DNA of 7,461 nt from Lachnospiraceae bacterium (GTDB lineage: Bacteria; Bacillota; Clostridia; Lachnospirales; Lachnospiraceae): NCBI GenBank assembly GCA_014804495.1, contig JAAUZS010000119.1:15250-22710 (forward strand), in the 5' to 3' direction. A program made the position numbers and the translations under genes. The notes beneath the pieces were generated by a model, which saw only the letters and a list, made by a program, of their open reading frames with translations, did not search any database and had not been told where the DNA came from. Below, one piece after another: positions 1 through 6,390 of the stretch; position 1 is the first letter of the stretch, and each line of letters starts with the position of its first letter.

Positions 1-159
1 CAGAGTACTGAGTCTATTTCCTACCTGATATATAACAATGGTATGTCAGGCGGACAGTTTGGATTCCAGAGTGCCAATGCGGTAGTATTCTTTATTGTAA
101 TTGTAATTATTTCCGTTGCGCAGATGAAATTTTCCAGTTCAAAGGAGGAGCAGCTATGA
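1..159 (+). CDS. Sugar ABC transporter permease, MalF/UgpA type (C-terminal end only)
   Basis: This reading frame is open from the first base and ends at TGA 157-159, leaving the last 52 residues of a protein whose start lies outside the window. The visible part has a periplasmic-loop-like stretch (NNGMSGGQFGFQSANA), then one strongly hydrophobic helix (roughly VVFFIVIVIISVAQ), then a short charged tail ending KEEQL. That layout is typical of the last transmembrane helix of MalF/UgpA-type permeases of the CUT1 sugar ABC family. The stop codon overlaps the start of the next permease gene in an ATGA junction, which indicates translational coupling, and the two would form the heterodimeric membrane channel. 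The EAA loop that contacts the ATPase would lie upstream and is not visible. The family call rests on the helix pattern and the neighbour, so the substrate cannot be told from this piece alone. Confidence 0.8.
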   Translation, partial: QSTESISYLIYNNGMSGGQFGFQSANAVVFFIVIVIISVAQMKFSSSKEEQL

Positions 160-1001
160 AACACACATCAACAGTTGGTAAATCAAATAAGTTAGTGTTG
201 GTCCTGCTTATACTTGGACTCTCTACAATTATATTTCCTTTATATATGACTATTGTGATTGCATTTAAGCAGCCGTCCGAAATGACGAACAGTATTAGTG
301 GTATTTTGTCATTGCCTAAGAGATGGAGTCTGGATAATTTCAGAGAAGCGATGGAGGTAACGGACTTTTGGCGTTCTTTGAGAAACAGCTTGATGATTTC
401 CGTACTTACGGTTGGATTATCAATTGCGATTCATTCATTGATGGGATATGCATTAGGAAGAAATAAAGCACACAGCAAATTTTACAGCTTTGTTTATCTC
501 TTCATAGTCAGCGGTATGTTTGTGCCATTTGCCATTTTGATGATGCCTTTGGCAAAGCAGACTGCAGAGATGGGGCTGGACAATTGGGCAGGTGTTATCA
601 TACTTTATATAGTTTTTTATATGCCAATGAATATTATGCTGTATTCAGGTTATCTCGTAAATATTCCTATGGCGCTGGAAGAAGCGGCAAGGGTAGATGG
701 CGCGTCAACATGGACTACTTACTGGAAAATCATTTTCCCGATTATGAGTCCTATGCATGCCACAGTAGCTGTCATTACGGCATTGGCAGTATGGAATGAT
801 GTAATGACGCCTCTGATTATAATGGCGGGTTCAGGTGAGAATACTCTGCCGCTTGCACAGTTAAACTTCCAGTCACAGTTTGGAACAAACTATAATCTGG
901 CGTTTGCATCATATTTGCTGTCGCTGATTCCGATTTTGATTTTCTATATTATATGTCAGAAACAGATTTTGAACGGCGTTACAAACGGAGCGGTCAAATA
1001 A
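156..1001 (+). CDS. Sugar ABC transporter permease, MalG/UgpE type (CUT1 family)
   Basis: This is a complete 281-residue inner-membrane permease, the usual length for MalG-type CUT1 subunits. About six transmembrane helices are visible, near residues 12-37, 75-100, 109-132, 143-164, 200-222 and 247-267. The cytoplasmic EAA loop that docks on the ATPase is well preserved at residues 175-195 (EEAARVDGAS, then KIIFP), with the invariant Gly at 182. The start ATG overlaps the stop of the previous permease gene, and an AAAGGAGG ribosome binding site at 141-148 sits 7 nt before it, which fixes the start. The downstream alpha-galactosidase and GH13_4 genes suggest that raffinose-family oligosaccharides, melibiose or sucrose are imported; this is inferred from context, not from the permease sequence. 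CUT1 systems often share one MsmK-type ATPase encoded elsewhere, which would explain why none is seen here. Confidence 0.93.
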   Translation: MKHTSTVGKSNKLVLVLLILGLSTIIFPLYMTIVIAFKQPSEMTNSISGILSLPKRWSLDNFREAMEVTDFWRSLRNSLMISVLTVGLSIAIHSLMGYALGRNKAHSKFYSFVYLFIVSGMFVPFAILMMPLAKQTAEMGLDNWAGVIILYIVFYMPMNIMLYSGYLVNIPMALEEAARVDGASTWTTYWKIIFPIMSPMHATVAVITALAVWNDVMTPLIIMAGSGENTLPLAQLNFQSQFGTNYNLAFASYLLSLIPILIFYIICQKQILNGVTNGAVK

Positions 1002-1019
1002 AAAACTAATATTATTGTG

Positions 1020-1097
1020 CCTGATAGTAACAGAATGGCTTTTCAGTGTACTGTATCATTTGACGAAATGTAGGTGATGCAGTACACTGTTGTCAGG
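1020..1097. repeat. Large imperfect inverted repeat between the permease and alpha-galactosidase genes
   Basis: The inner arms are CAGTGTACTGTATCA (1044-1058) and TGATGCAGTACACTG (1075-1089). They pair over 15 bp with one G-U, around a 16-nt loop. Outer arms CCTGATAG (1020-1027) and TTGTCAGG (1090-1097) pair over 8 bp with two G-U pairs, leaving a 16-nt bulge on the 5' side. There is no U-tract after the stem, so it does not look like a standard intrinsic terminator. Each inner arm also contains its own near-palindrome, CAGTGTACTG (1044-1053) and CAGTACACTG (1080-1089), which are reverse complements of each other with centres 36 bp apart. It could be an RNA stem that stabilises or processes the polycistronic message, or a pair of operator sites in DNA. 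The sequence does not decide between these. Confidence 0.7.
1060..1088 (+). promoter_or_regulatory. Candidate sigma-A promoter for the alpha-galactosidase/GH13_4 genes
   Basis: A -35-like TTGACG (1060-1065) is followed after exactly 17 bp by a -10-like TACACT (1083-1088), matching consensus at 5/6 and 4/6 positions. Transcription would start near 1095, leaving a leader of about 40 nt before the GH36 start codon at 1137. The -10 lies inside the palindrome CAGTACACTG (1080-1089), so a regulator bound there would block it. It may be a chance match, since the genes could also be read through from the upstream permease operon. Confidence 0.4.
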
Positions 1098-1136
1098 TAA
1101 TAAAAAGAGTGTAAATGAGGCACAGAAGGAGAAATT

Positions 1137-3353
1137 ATGGCTATCTCTTATCAGCATGAAAATCATCTTTTTACAATACAGACGGAGCATTCGACATACC
1201 AGATGAAAGTAGATGACTTTGGGTTCCTTCTGCATTTGTATTATGGAGCCAAAATAACCGGAAATATGGATTATTTATTGACATATTATGACAGGGGATT
1301 TTCCGGTAATCCCTATGATACGGGTGGTGAAAAGACATATTCTCTGGATGTACTGCCTCAGGAGTACCCTGCAATGGGAGTCGGAGACTATCGCAACAGT
1401 GCGTTGGTCATTCGCAATTCAGATGAATCAGAGTACTGTGACTTACGTTATGTAAGTCATAAAATAGAAAATGGGAAATATGCCTTAAAAGGGCTTCCGG
1501 CAGTTTATGCTTCGGATGAAGAGTCACAAACATTGGAGATTCTTTTAGAGGATTCTGTCAGTAAGGTACAGGTAAAACTTTTGTATGGAGTTCTGGAAAA
1601 AGAAGATATAATTACAAGAAGCGCCATAATCAGTAATTGCGGCAATGAAAGGATTATTGTGGAAAAGGCGGCTTCATCATGCCTTGATTTTGTGACAGGA
1701 GATTATGATTTACTGAGCTTTTGGGGAAGACATACAATGGAGCGTAATCTTCAGCGCAGAGAGATAGAGCATGGAAACTATGTGATAGGAAGCCGCAGAG
1801 GAGCTTCAAGTCATCAATACAATCCGGCGGTTATTATTGCAGATAAGAATACGACAGAAAGCTATGGAAAGTGTTATGGTCTTGTTTTCGTTTACAGCGG
1901 AAATTTCATGTTTGAAGCGGAAAAAGATCAGTATGACCAGACGAGATTAATAATGGGACTGCATAATGATTTGTTTAATTATCCGCTGGAAAAAGGAGAG
2001 ACTCTGGTAATTCCTGAAACGATTCTGGGATTCAGTGAGCGGGGATTTACAGGGCTGTCTATGAAGTTTCACCGCTGCATCAGGGAACATATATGCAGAG
2101 GCAAATATCAATATCAGACAAGACCTGTGCTTATCAACAGCTGGGAGGCGGCATACTTTGATTTTACCGGTGAGACCATCTGTAATCTGGCTAAGAATGC
2201 TGCAGATCTTGGAATAGACATGGTTGTCATGGACGACGGCTGGTTCGGCAAACGTGATGACGACAACAGCGGACTTGGCGACTGGCAGGTTAATGAGCAG
2301 AAATTGGGCTGCACATTAGGAGAAATGATTGAGAAAATAAATGGATTTGGTGTAAAATTCGGCATATGGATTGAGCCGGAGATGGTTTCTGAGGACAGCG
2401 ACCTATATAGAGAACATTCGGACTGGGCGCTGCGGATTCCTTCAAGAAAGCCCGTGCTTGCCAGAAATCAGCTGGTGCTTGATTTTTCAAGGGAAGACGT
2501 TAGGAACTATATATTTGATTCCATATGCGGAGTGTTAGACCAGGGAAATATAGAATATATAAAATGGGATATGAACAGAAGTCTTTCTGATATATACTCT
2601 ATGGAAAACAGTCAGGGAAAGGTTATGTATGACTATGTGCTGGGAGTATATGATTTCTTGGAAAAGCTGCTGCAGAGATACCCTGATATCCTGATAGAAG
2701 GGTGCAGCGGCGGAGGCGGAAGATTCGATGCAGGAATGATGTATTATACTCCGCAGATATGGTGCAGTGACAATACGGATGCATTGGATAGGATACGGAT
2801 TCAGTATGGGACATCCTTCTTATATCCGATTTCCGCTATAGCGTCTCATGTATCGGCAGTGCCTAATCACCAGACAGGGCGAAGCGCAAGCCTGCATACA
2901 AGGGGGATTGTAGCCATGGAAGGCATATTTGGCTATGAACTTAACCCTGAGAAGCTTACAAATGAAGAGAGAGAAGAAATAAAAGAGCAGATAATACAAT
3001 ATAAGAAGAATGCAGAGTTGATTCAGAAAGGAAATTATTACCGCCTTTCCAATCCCTGTAAAGACCCTTATGTGGCGTGGGCGTTCATAACAGAAAATGG
3101 CGACAGGGCGCTTTTAAATGTAGTAATACTTGAAAATCATAGTAATATGGCAGTGAATTATGTTAAACTAAAAGGACTGAAGCCGGATGCACTATATGAG
3201 GATGCAGGAAGCGGTAAGAAATATTATGGCTCTGCGCTTATGGAAGCAGGTATTCCCATGCCGCTTGAGAAGAAAGAGTACCCGGCATATCAGATTGAAT
3301 TGATTCTCGTGGGCAACGAGCCTGATGATTGCTTACGGAGAGGTTTTGACTGA
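1137..3353 (+). CDS. GH36 alpha-galactosidase (cytoplasmic, AgaA/RafA/MelA type)
   Basis: This 738-residue enzyme has no signal peptide and is predicted to hydrolyse terminal alpha-1,6-galactose from melibiose, raffinose and stachyose in the cytoplasm (EC 3.2.1.22). It has the three-part GH36 architecture: an N-terminal beta-supersandwich to about residue 330, a TIM barrel to about 650, and a C-terminal beta domain. The catalytic motifs are intact. KWDMNR carries the nucleophile Asp478 and SDNTD carries the acid/base at Asp548; from memory these are the same numbers as in Geobacillus AgaA/AgaB (about 729 aa). The substrate-pocket motifs WEAAYFDF (Trp336), DDGWFG, and GIWIEPEM are present, as is CSGGGGRFD. 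Residue 355 is Ala, as recalled for raffinose-active AgaA. An AAGGAG ribosome binding site at 1126-1131 supports the start. It is 135 bp after the permease gene and 36 bp before the GH13_4 gene. No frameshift or missing catalytic residue was seen. Confidence 0.96.
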   Translation: MAISYQHENHLFTIQTEHSTYQMKVDDFGFLLHLYYGAKITGNMDYLLTYYDRGFSGNPYDTGGEKTYSLDVLPQEYPAMGVGDYRNSALVIRNSDESEYCDLRYVSHKIENGKYALKGLPAVYASDEESQTLEILLEDSVSKVQVKLLYGVLEKEDIITRSAIISNCGNERIIVEKAASSCLDFVTGDYDLLSFWGRHTMERNLQRREIEHGNYVIGSRRGASSHQYNPAVIIADKNTTESYGKCYGLVFVYSGNFMFEAEKDQYDQTRLIMGLHNDLFNYPLEKGETLVIPETILGFSERGFTGLSMKFHRCIREHICRGKYQYQTRPVLINSWEAAYFDFTGETICNLAKNAADLGIDMVVMDDGWFGKRDDDNSGLGDWQVNEQKLGCTLGEMIEKINGFGVKFGIWIEPEMVSEDSDLYREHSDWALRIPSRKPVLARNQLVLDFSREDVRNYIFDSICGVLDQGNIEYIKWDMNRSLSDIYSMENSQGKVMYDYVLGVYDFLEKLLQRYPDILIEGCSGGGGRFDAGMMYYTPQIWCSDNTDALDRIRIQYGTSFLYPISAIASHVSAVPNHQTGRSASLHTRGIVAMEGIFGYELNPEKLTNEEREEIKEQIIQYKKNAELIQKGNYYRLSNPCKDPYVAWAFITENGDRALLNVVILENHSNMAVNYVKLKGLKPDALYEDAGSGKKYYGSALMEAGIPMPLEKKEYPAYQIELILVGNEPDDCLRRGFD

Positions 3354-3395
3354 TAAATAAACATACTGCTATGAATATATAAGGAGAGCATGTCA

Positions 3396-5264
3396 ATGAA
3401 GAAAAACAGTAAAAGTCAGAAACAGCTTCAGGATGCAACGGAAATCTATAAGGAGCGATTCGATAAGCACTATGATGAACTTAAGTGGCTCTATATGGAG
3501 CTTTACGATAACAGCTCCATGTTTGCTGAACTATGTGATAATATGATGCACTTTTTTTCTGAAAGAAATGAGCAATTAAAATCCATGGATTGTTCTCGCG
3601 AGTTATGCAATGACTGGTACAAGCAGAATGATATGCTTGGAATGATGTTTTACATTGATAATTTTGCCGGAAATATGAAGGGCGTGAAATCCAAGCTGGA
3701 TTACATCGAGAAGTGCAATGTGAATTATATACACCTGATGCCGTTTCTGGAAACCCCGGAGGGACGCTCGGACGGAGGATATGCAGTATCGGATTTCCGT
3801 AAGGTGCAGGAAAACTTAGGCTCCATGAAAGAACTGGAAGCCTTGGCAAACGCCTGTCATAAGAAGGGAATCAATGTCTGCATGGACTTTGTCATGAACC
3901 ATACCTCTGAGGATCATGAATGGGCGAAAAAAGCCAGACAGGGCGATGGCGAATATATGAGCCGCTATTTCTTCTTTGATAATTCCGAACTGCCATCGCT
4001 TTATGAAAAGACAGTGCCGCAGGTGTTTCCAACGACGGCGCCGGGCAATTTCACATGGCTTCCGGATGCCGGACACTTTGTGATGACTACGTTTTATCCG
4101 TACCAATGGGATTTGAATTATAAAAATCCGAGAGTTTTCAATGAGATGATGTACAACTTCCTTTATTTGGCAAACAGAGGGATTGATATTATACGTATTG
4201 ATGCTGTTCCGTATATATGGAAAGAACTGAATACATCATGCAGGAATCTGCCGCAGGTACATACGATTGTGCGCATGATGCGCATGATCAGCGAGATTGT
4301 CTGTCCGGGAGTTCTTCTGCTTGGAGAGGTGGTCATGGAACCCGCGAAGGTAGTGCCTTACTTTGGAACTGTAGAGAAGCCGGAATGTCATATGCTTTAT
4401 AATGTTACCACTATGGCGACGACCTGGCATACCGTTGCAACAAGAGACGTGAGGCTGCTGAAAAGACAGCTGGACATCGTTAATTCGCTGCCTAAGGATT
4501 ATGTATTTTTGAACTACCTGCGCTGCCATGATGATATCGGCTGGGGACTTGACTACGACACCTTGAGGCTGGAAGGGATTGAAGAGCGCTCTCATAAGCA
4601 ATATCTGAATGATTATTTTCAAGGATATGCGGGAGAAAGCAACAGCCGTGGTGAATTATATAATGCGGATCCGGTTACAGGAGACGCAAGATTCTGCGGA
4701 ACAACTGCGTCTATGTGCGGTATAGAAAAAGCCGCTTCCACTCAGGATGACGAGATGATGGAAAAAGCAATCAGGCTGGATGTGATGCTTCATGCATACA
4801 TGTTTATGCAATCAGGAATACCGGTGCTCTATAGTGGTGATGAAATCGGACAGTTCAATGACTATACATACAAAGAAAATCCGAATAAAGCGGATGATTC
4901 AAGATATATCCACCGTGGGGCAATGAACTGGACTCTGGCGGAGAATATTTCAAAACATGATACAACCGAGGGAAAGATATTCAACGCCCTGAAGCAGTTA
5001 GAGCAAATCCGAAAGTCCGAGAAGGTATTTGTGTCAAATGCAGATACATGGACCGTCGAAACAGGCGATAAGTCCGTGTTGTGCATGGGAAGATACCTTG
5101 ACGGAGATAAAATTATCGGCTTATTCAATTTCAGCGAATATGATAAGACCGTAAGCGTTAGTGAAACAGACGATGGATATGCGGATATGATTTCAGGTAA
5201 AGATATTAAATTGAATGAAGTCCATATACCAGCTTATAGATTCTATTATTTAAAGAAGAAGTAA
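3396..5264 (+). CDS. GH13 subfamily 4 enzyme: amylosucrase or sucrose hydrolase
   Basis: This protein of about 622 residues resembles Neisseria polysaccharea amylosucrase (NpAS, 636 aa) along its length: an N-terminal helical domain, a GH13 TIM barrel and a C-terminal beta domain. There is no signal peptide, so it should act in the cytoplasm. Numbered from the ATG at 3390, the GH13 triad is intact: nucleophile Asp271 (RIDA), acid/base Glu313 (LGEV), and Asp381 (CHDDIGW). The sucrose-pocket pair Asp128 (SDGGYAV) and Arg505 (DDSR) matches the NpAS salt bridge Asp144-Arg509, so sucrose is the likely substrate. Products would be fructose plus either an alpha-1,4-glucan (EC 2.4.1.4) or glucose. 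It lies 42 bp after the GH36 gene, pointing to use of sucrose freed from raffinose. The start could be ATG 3390 or 3396. The AAGGAG at 3381-3386 is only 3 nt from the first but 9 nt from the second, so 3396 is preferred. Acceptor-site residues differ from NpAS (see findings). Confidence 0.88.
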   Translation: MKKNSKSQKQLQDATEIYKERFDKHYDELKWLYMELYDNSSMFAELCDNMMHFFSERNEQLKSMDCSRELCNDWYKQNDMLGMMFYIDNFAGNMKGVKSKLDYIEKCNVNYIHLMPFLETPEGRSDGGYAVSDFRKVQENLGSMKELEALANACHKKGINVCMDFVMNHTSEDHEWAKKARQGDGEYMSRYFFFDNSELPSLYEKTVPQVFPTTAPGNFTWLPDAGHFVMTTFYPYQWDLNYKNPRVFNEMMYNFLYLANRGIDIIRIDAVPYIWKELNTSCRNLPQVHTIVRMMRMISEIVCPGVLLLGEVVMEPAKVVPYFGTVEKPECHMLYNVTTMATTWHTVATRDVRLLKRQLDIVNSLPKDYVFLNYLRCHDDIGWGLDYDTLRLEGIEERSHKQYLNDYFQGYAGESNSRGELYNADPVTGDARFCGTTASMCGIEKAASTQDDEMMEKAIRLDVMLHAYMFMQSGIPVLYSGDEIGQFNDYTYKENPNKADDSRYIHRGAMNWTLAENISKHDTTEGKIFNALKQLEQIRKSEKVFVSNADTWTVETGDKSVLCMGRYLDGDKIIGLFNFSEYDKTVSVSETDDGYADMISGKDIKLNEVHIPAYRFYYLKKK

Positions 5265-5281
5265 AATATTTTGATTTACCA

Positions 5282-5358
5282 GAACATAGTCAGAATAAAC
5301 AAAAACGGAGCGATTACGCTTGCGACGAGCCCCGTTTTTGTTTATTCTGACTATGTTC
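5282..5358. terminator. Bidirectional intrinsic terminator with a 27-bp perfect stem
   Basis: Positions 5282-5308 and 5332-5358 are exact reverse complements over 27 bp, separated by 23 nt. The inner part has an A-tract before ACGG on the left and CCGTTTTTG on the right, so each strand reads as a stem ending in a U-tract. This suits two convergent genes ending at 5264 (+) and 5393 (-). The loop holds a further mini-hairpin, AGCG-ATTA-CGCT at 5309-5320. The perfect pairing runs about 18 bp beyond the T/A tracts, which is longer than termination needs. Confidence 0.88.
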
Positions 5359-5392
5359 GTCCCTAATCAATTCATCAATTATGAAATATCTA

Positions 5393-6157
5393 TTATTCAA
5401 CAATCATATCTGTATACCTTATACCAATATCCGCAATTGTTCCGTCTTCAATTCTGGCTTCTATTATTGCATTAATTTTGTCAAGCAGCTCGGTGTTGCC
5501 CTTTTTAACCGCAATGGCATATTCCTCTGACTCGAAAGCCTCAGAATCTTCTACAATCTTAAGTCCGGTGTTGTCCTGTACATACTTTTTGGCAGTTGCT
5601 GAATCGATTACAACTACGTCACAATTGCCGTTCACCAGCTCCATAACTGCGTCTGTTCCGGACTCGCATAATTCATAAGGATATCCCATGCTGCTTACAC
5701 AGTTTTCTCCGGTATAGCCCTGAATTACACAGATTTTCTTGTCCTTCATGTCGGAAGCTATGAATACATCGGAATCTTCTTTCACAATCATAACCTGAGT
5801 GGCAGTATAGTATGGAATCGAGAAATCGGCTTCTTCCAGTCTCTTATCTGTCACGGCCATACCTGCGATTACAGCGTCAACCTGATCGTCCTGCAACGCT
5901 TCCAGCAAAGTTTCAAACTCCATATTCACGACAACAGCCGTCATGTCGTTTTCATCGGCAATCATTTTTGCAATAGCAATATCTATGCCGTCGTATTGAT
6001 CAATAATACCGTCATCCGTTTCAAATTCAAAAGGCGGAAACTCTGCGTTAGTTCCGAATGTGAGTGTGCCGCCGTCTTTTTTTCCGCATGCTGTGAGAGT
6101 GGGTATAAGTATGATCATAATAAGCGATAGCACTGCATATTTTACAGTTTTTTTCAT
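5393..6157 (-). CDS. Polar amino-acid ABC transporter substrate-binding lipoprotein (SBP_bac_3 family)
   Basis: This 254-residue protein starts with a lipoprotein signal peptide: MKKTVKY, a hydrophobic core, then the lipobox LTAC with Cys24 as the lipidated residue. It would be anchored to the outer face of the membrane. The mature part is a family 3 periplasmic-type binding fold: GTNAEFPPFEF near 35-45 on the first lobe, the VDAVIAGMAVTDKR segment with Arg106 (expected to hold the ligand carboxylate), the hinge region FSIPYY (112-117), and Asp185 in VVIDSATA (expected to bind the amino group). These match binding proteins for polar amino acids such as Gln, Arg, His or cystine; the exact ligand cannot be named. 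An AGGAGG ribosome binding site at 6164-6169 sits 6 nt before the start. No permease or ATPase gene adjoins it, since the gene ends at a convergent terminator and the upstream gene is divergent. Four cysteines besides the lipobox (143, 153, 164, 179) are notable. Confidence 0.92.
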   Translation of the reverse strand: MKKTVKYAVLSLIMIILIPTLTACGKKDGGTLTFGTNAEFPPFEFETDDGIIDQYDGIDIAIAKMIADENDMTAVVVNMEFETLLEALQDDQVDAVIAGMAVTDKRLEEADFSIPYYTATQVMIVKEDSDVFIASDMKDKKICVIQGYTGENCVSSMGYPYELCESGTDAVMELVNGNCDVVVIDSATAKKYVQDNTGLKIVEDSEAFESEEYAIAVKKGNTELLDKINAIIEARIEDGTIADIGIRYTDMIVE

Positions 6158-6204
6158 AGGAATCCTCCTGAAATATCATATCTTTGCTTGGCTAGACTGC
6201 GTTT

Positions 6205-6233
6205 ATTGTATCATAAATGAATTGGATTGAAAA
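6205..6233 (-). promoter_or_regulatory. Candidate extended -10 promoter for the amino-acid-binding protein
   Basis: On the minus strand, TTTTCA (6228-6233) is followed after 17 bp by TACAAT (6205-6210), preceded by TG one base upstream, giving the extended -10 pattern TGATACAAT. The -10 matches consensus at 5/6 positions and the -35 at 4/6. Transcription would start near 6198, about 40 nt before the ATG at 6157. The placement just upstream of the AGGAGG ribosome binding site fits a monocistronic gene ending at the 5282-5358 terminator. Confidence 0.55.
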
Positions 6234-6263
6234 GCATTATTATAGAAACGAAATGATGTATTA

Positions 6264-6305
6264 TCCGCAATTATGAAGCGGAAGAATTTTCAGACGGAAA
6301 ATTTT
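6264..6305. repeat. Two small adjacent hairpins in the divergent intergenic region
   Basis: TCCGC (6264-6268) pairs with GCGGA (6278-6282) across a 9-nt loop. Directly after it, AGAATTTTC (6283-6291) pairs with GAAAATTTT (6297-6305) over 9 bp with one G-U and a 5-nt loop. Both lie upstream of the candidate exporter promoter and upstream of the minus-strand promoter, so they are more likely protein-binding dyads, or chance symmetry in A+T-rich DNA, than transcribed structures. No regulator family can be assigned. Confidence 0.3.
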
Positions 6306-6317
6306 ATAGAATTTTTA

Positions 6318-6346
6318 TTGCATATTAGTTTGGTTAGGAATAAAAT
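6318..6346 (+). promoter_or_regulatory. Candidate sigma-A promoter for the ABC exporter gene
   Basis: TTGCAT (6318-6323) and TAAAAT (6341-6346) are separated by 17 bp and match consensus at 3/6 and 5/6 positions. Transcription would begin near 6353, giving a leader of just under 40 nt to the ATG at 6391. Other A+T-rich hexamers are nearby, so the exact -10 is uncertain. Confidence 0.42.
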
Positions 6347-6390
6347 GTAAAAGCACTATTTAATAGGCGGAAAGGGTGACAATATAAAAT

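Noticed and set aside
584..799. Open frame of 71 codons inside the MalG-type permease gene in another phase
   Set aside because: It overlaps a clear permease in a different frame, has no ribosome binding site, and its translation resembles no family.
3481..4106. Antisense open frames (122 and 96 codons) across the GH13_4 gene
   Set aside because: They lie wholly opposite conserved catalytic-domain coding sequence, lack start signals, and read as low-quality shadow translations.
4236..4622. 128-codon antisense open frame opposite the GH13_4 active-site region
   Set aside because: The plus strand here encodes conserved GH13 motifs; the antisense frame has no visible ribosome binding site or domain.
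5263..5272. AAAATATTTT palindrome at the end of the GH13_4 gene
   Set aside because: It is pure A/T, overlaps the stop codon, and is easily explained by base composition; the real terminator lies just downstream.
5371..5385. Small TTCAT-CAATT-ATGAA hairpin after the terminator
   Set aside because: Only 5 bp of A+T-rich stem; too weak to call as a functional structure.
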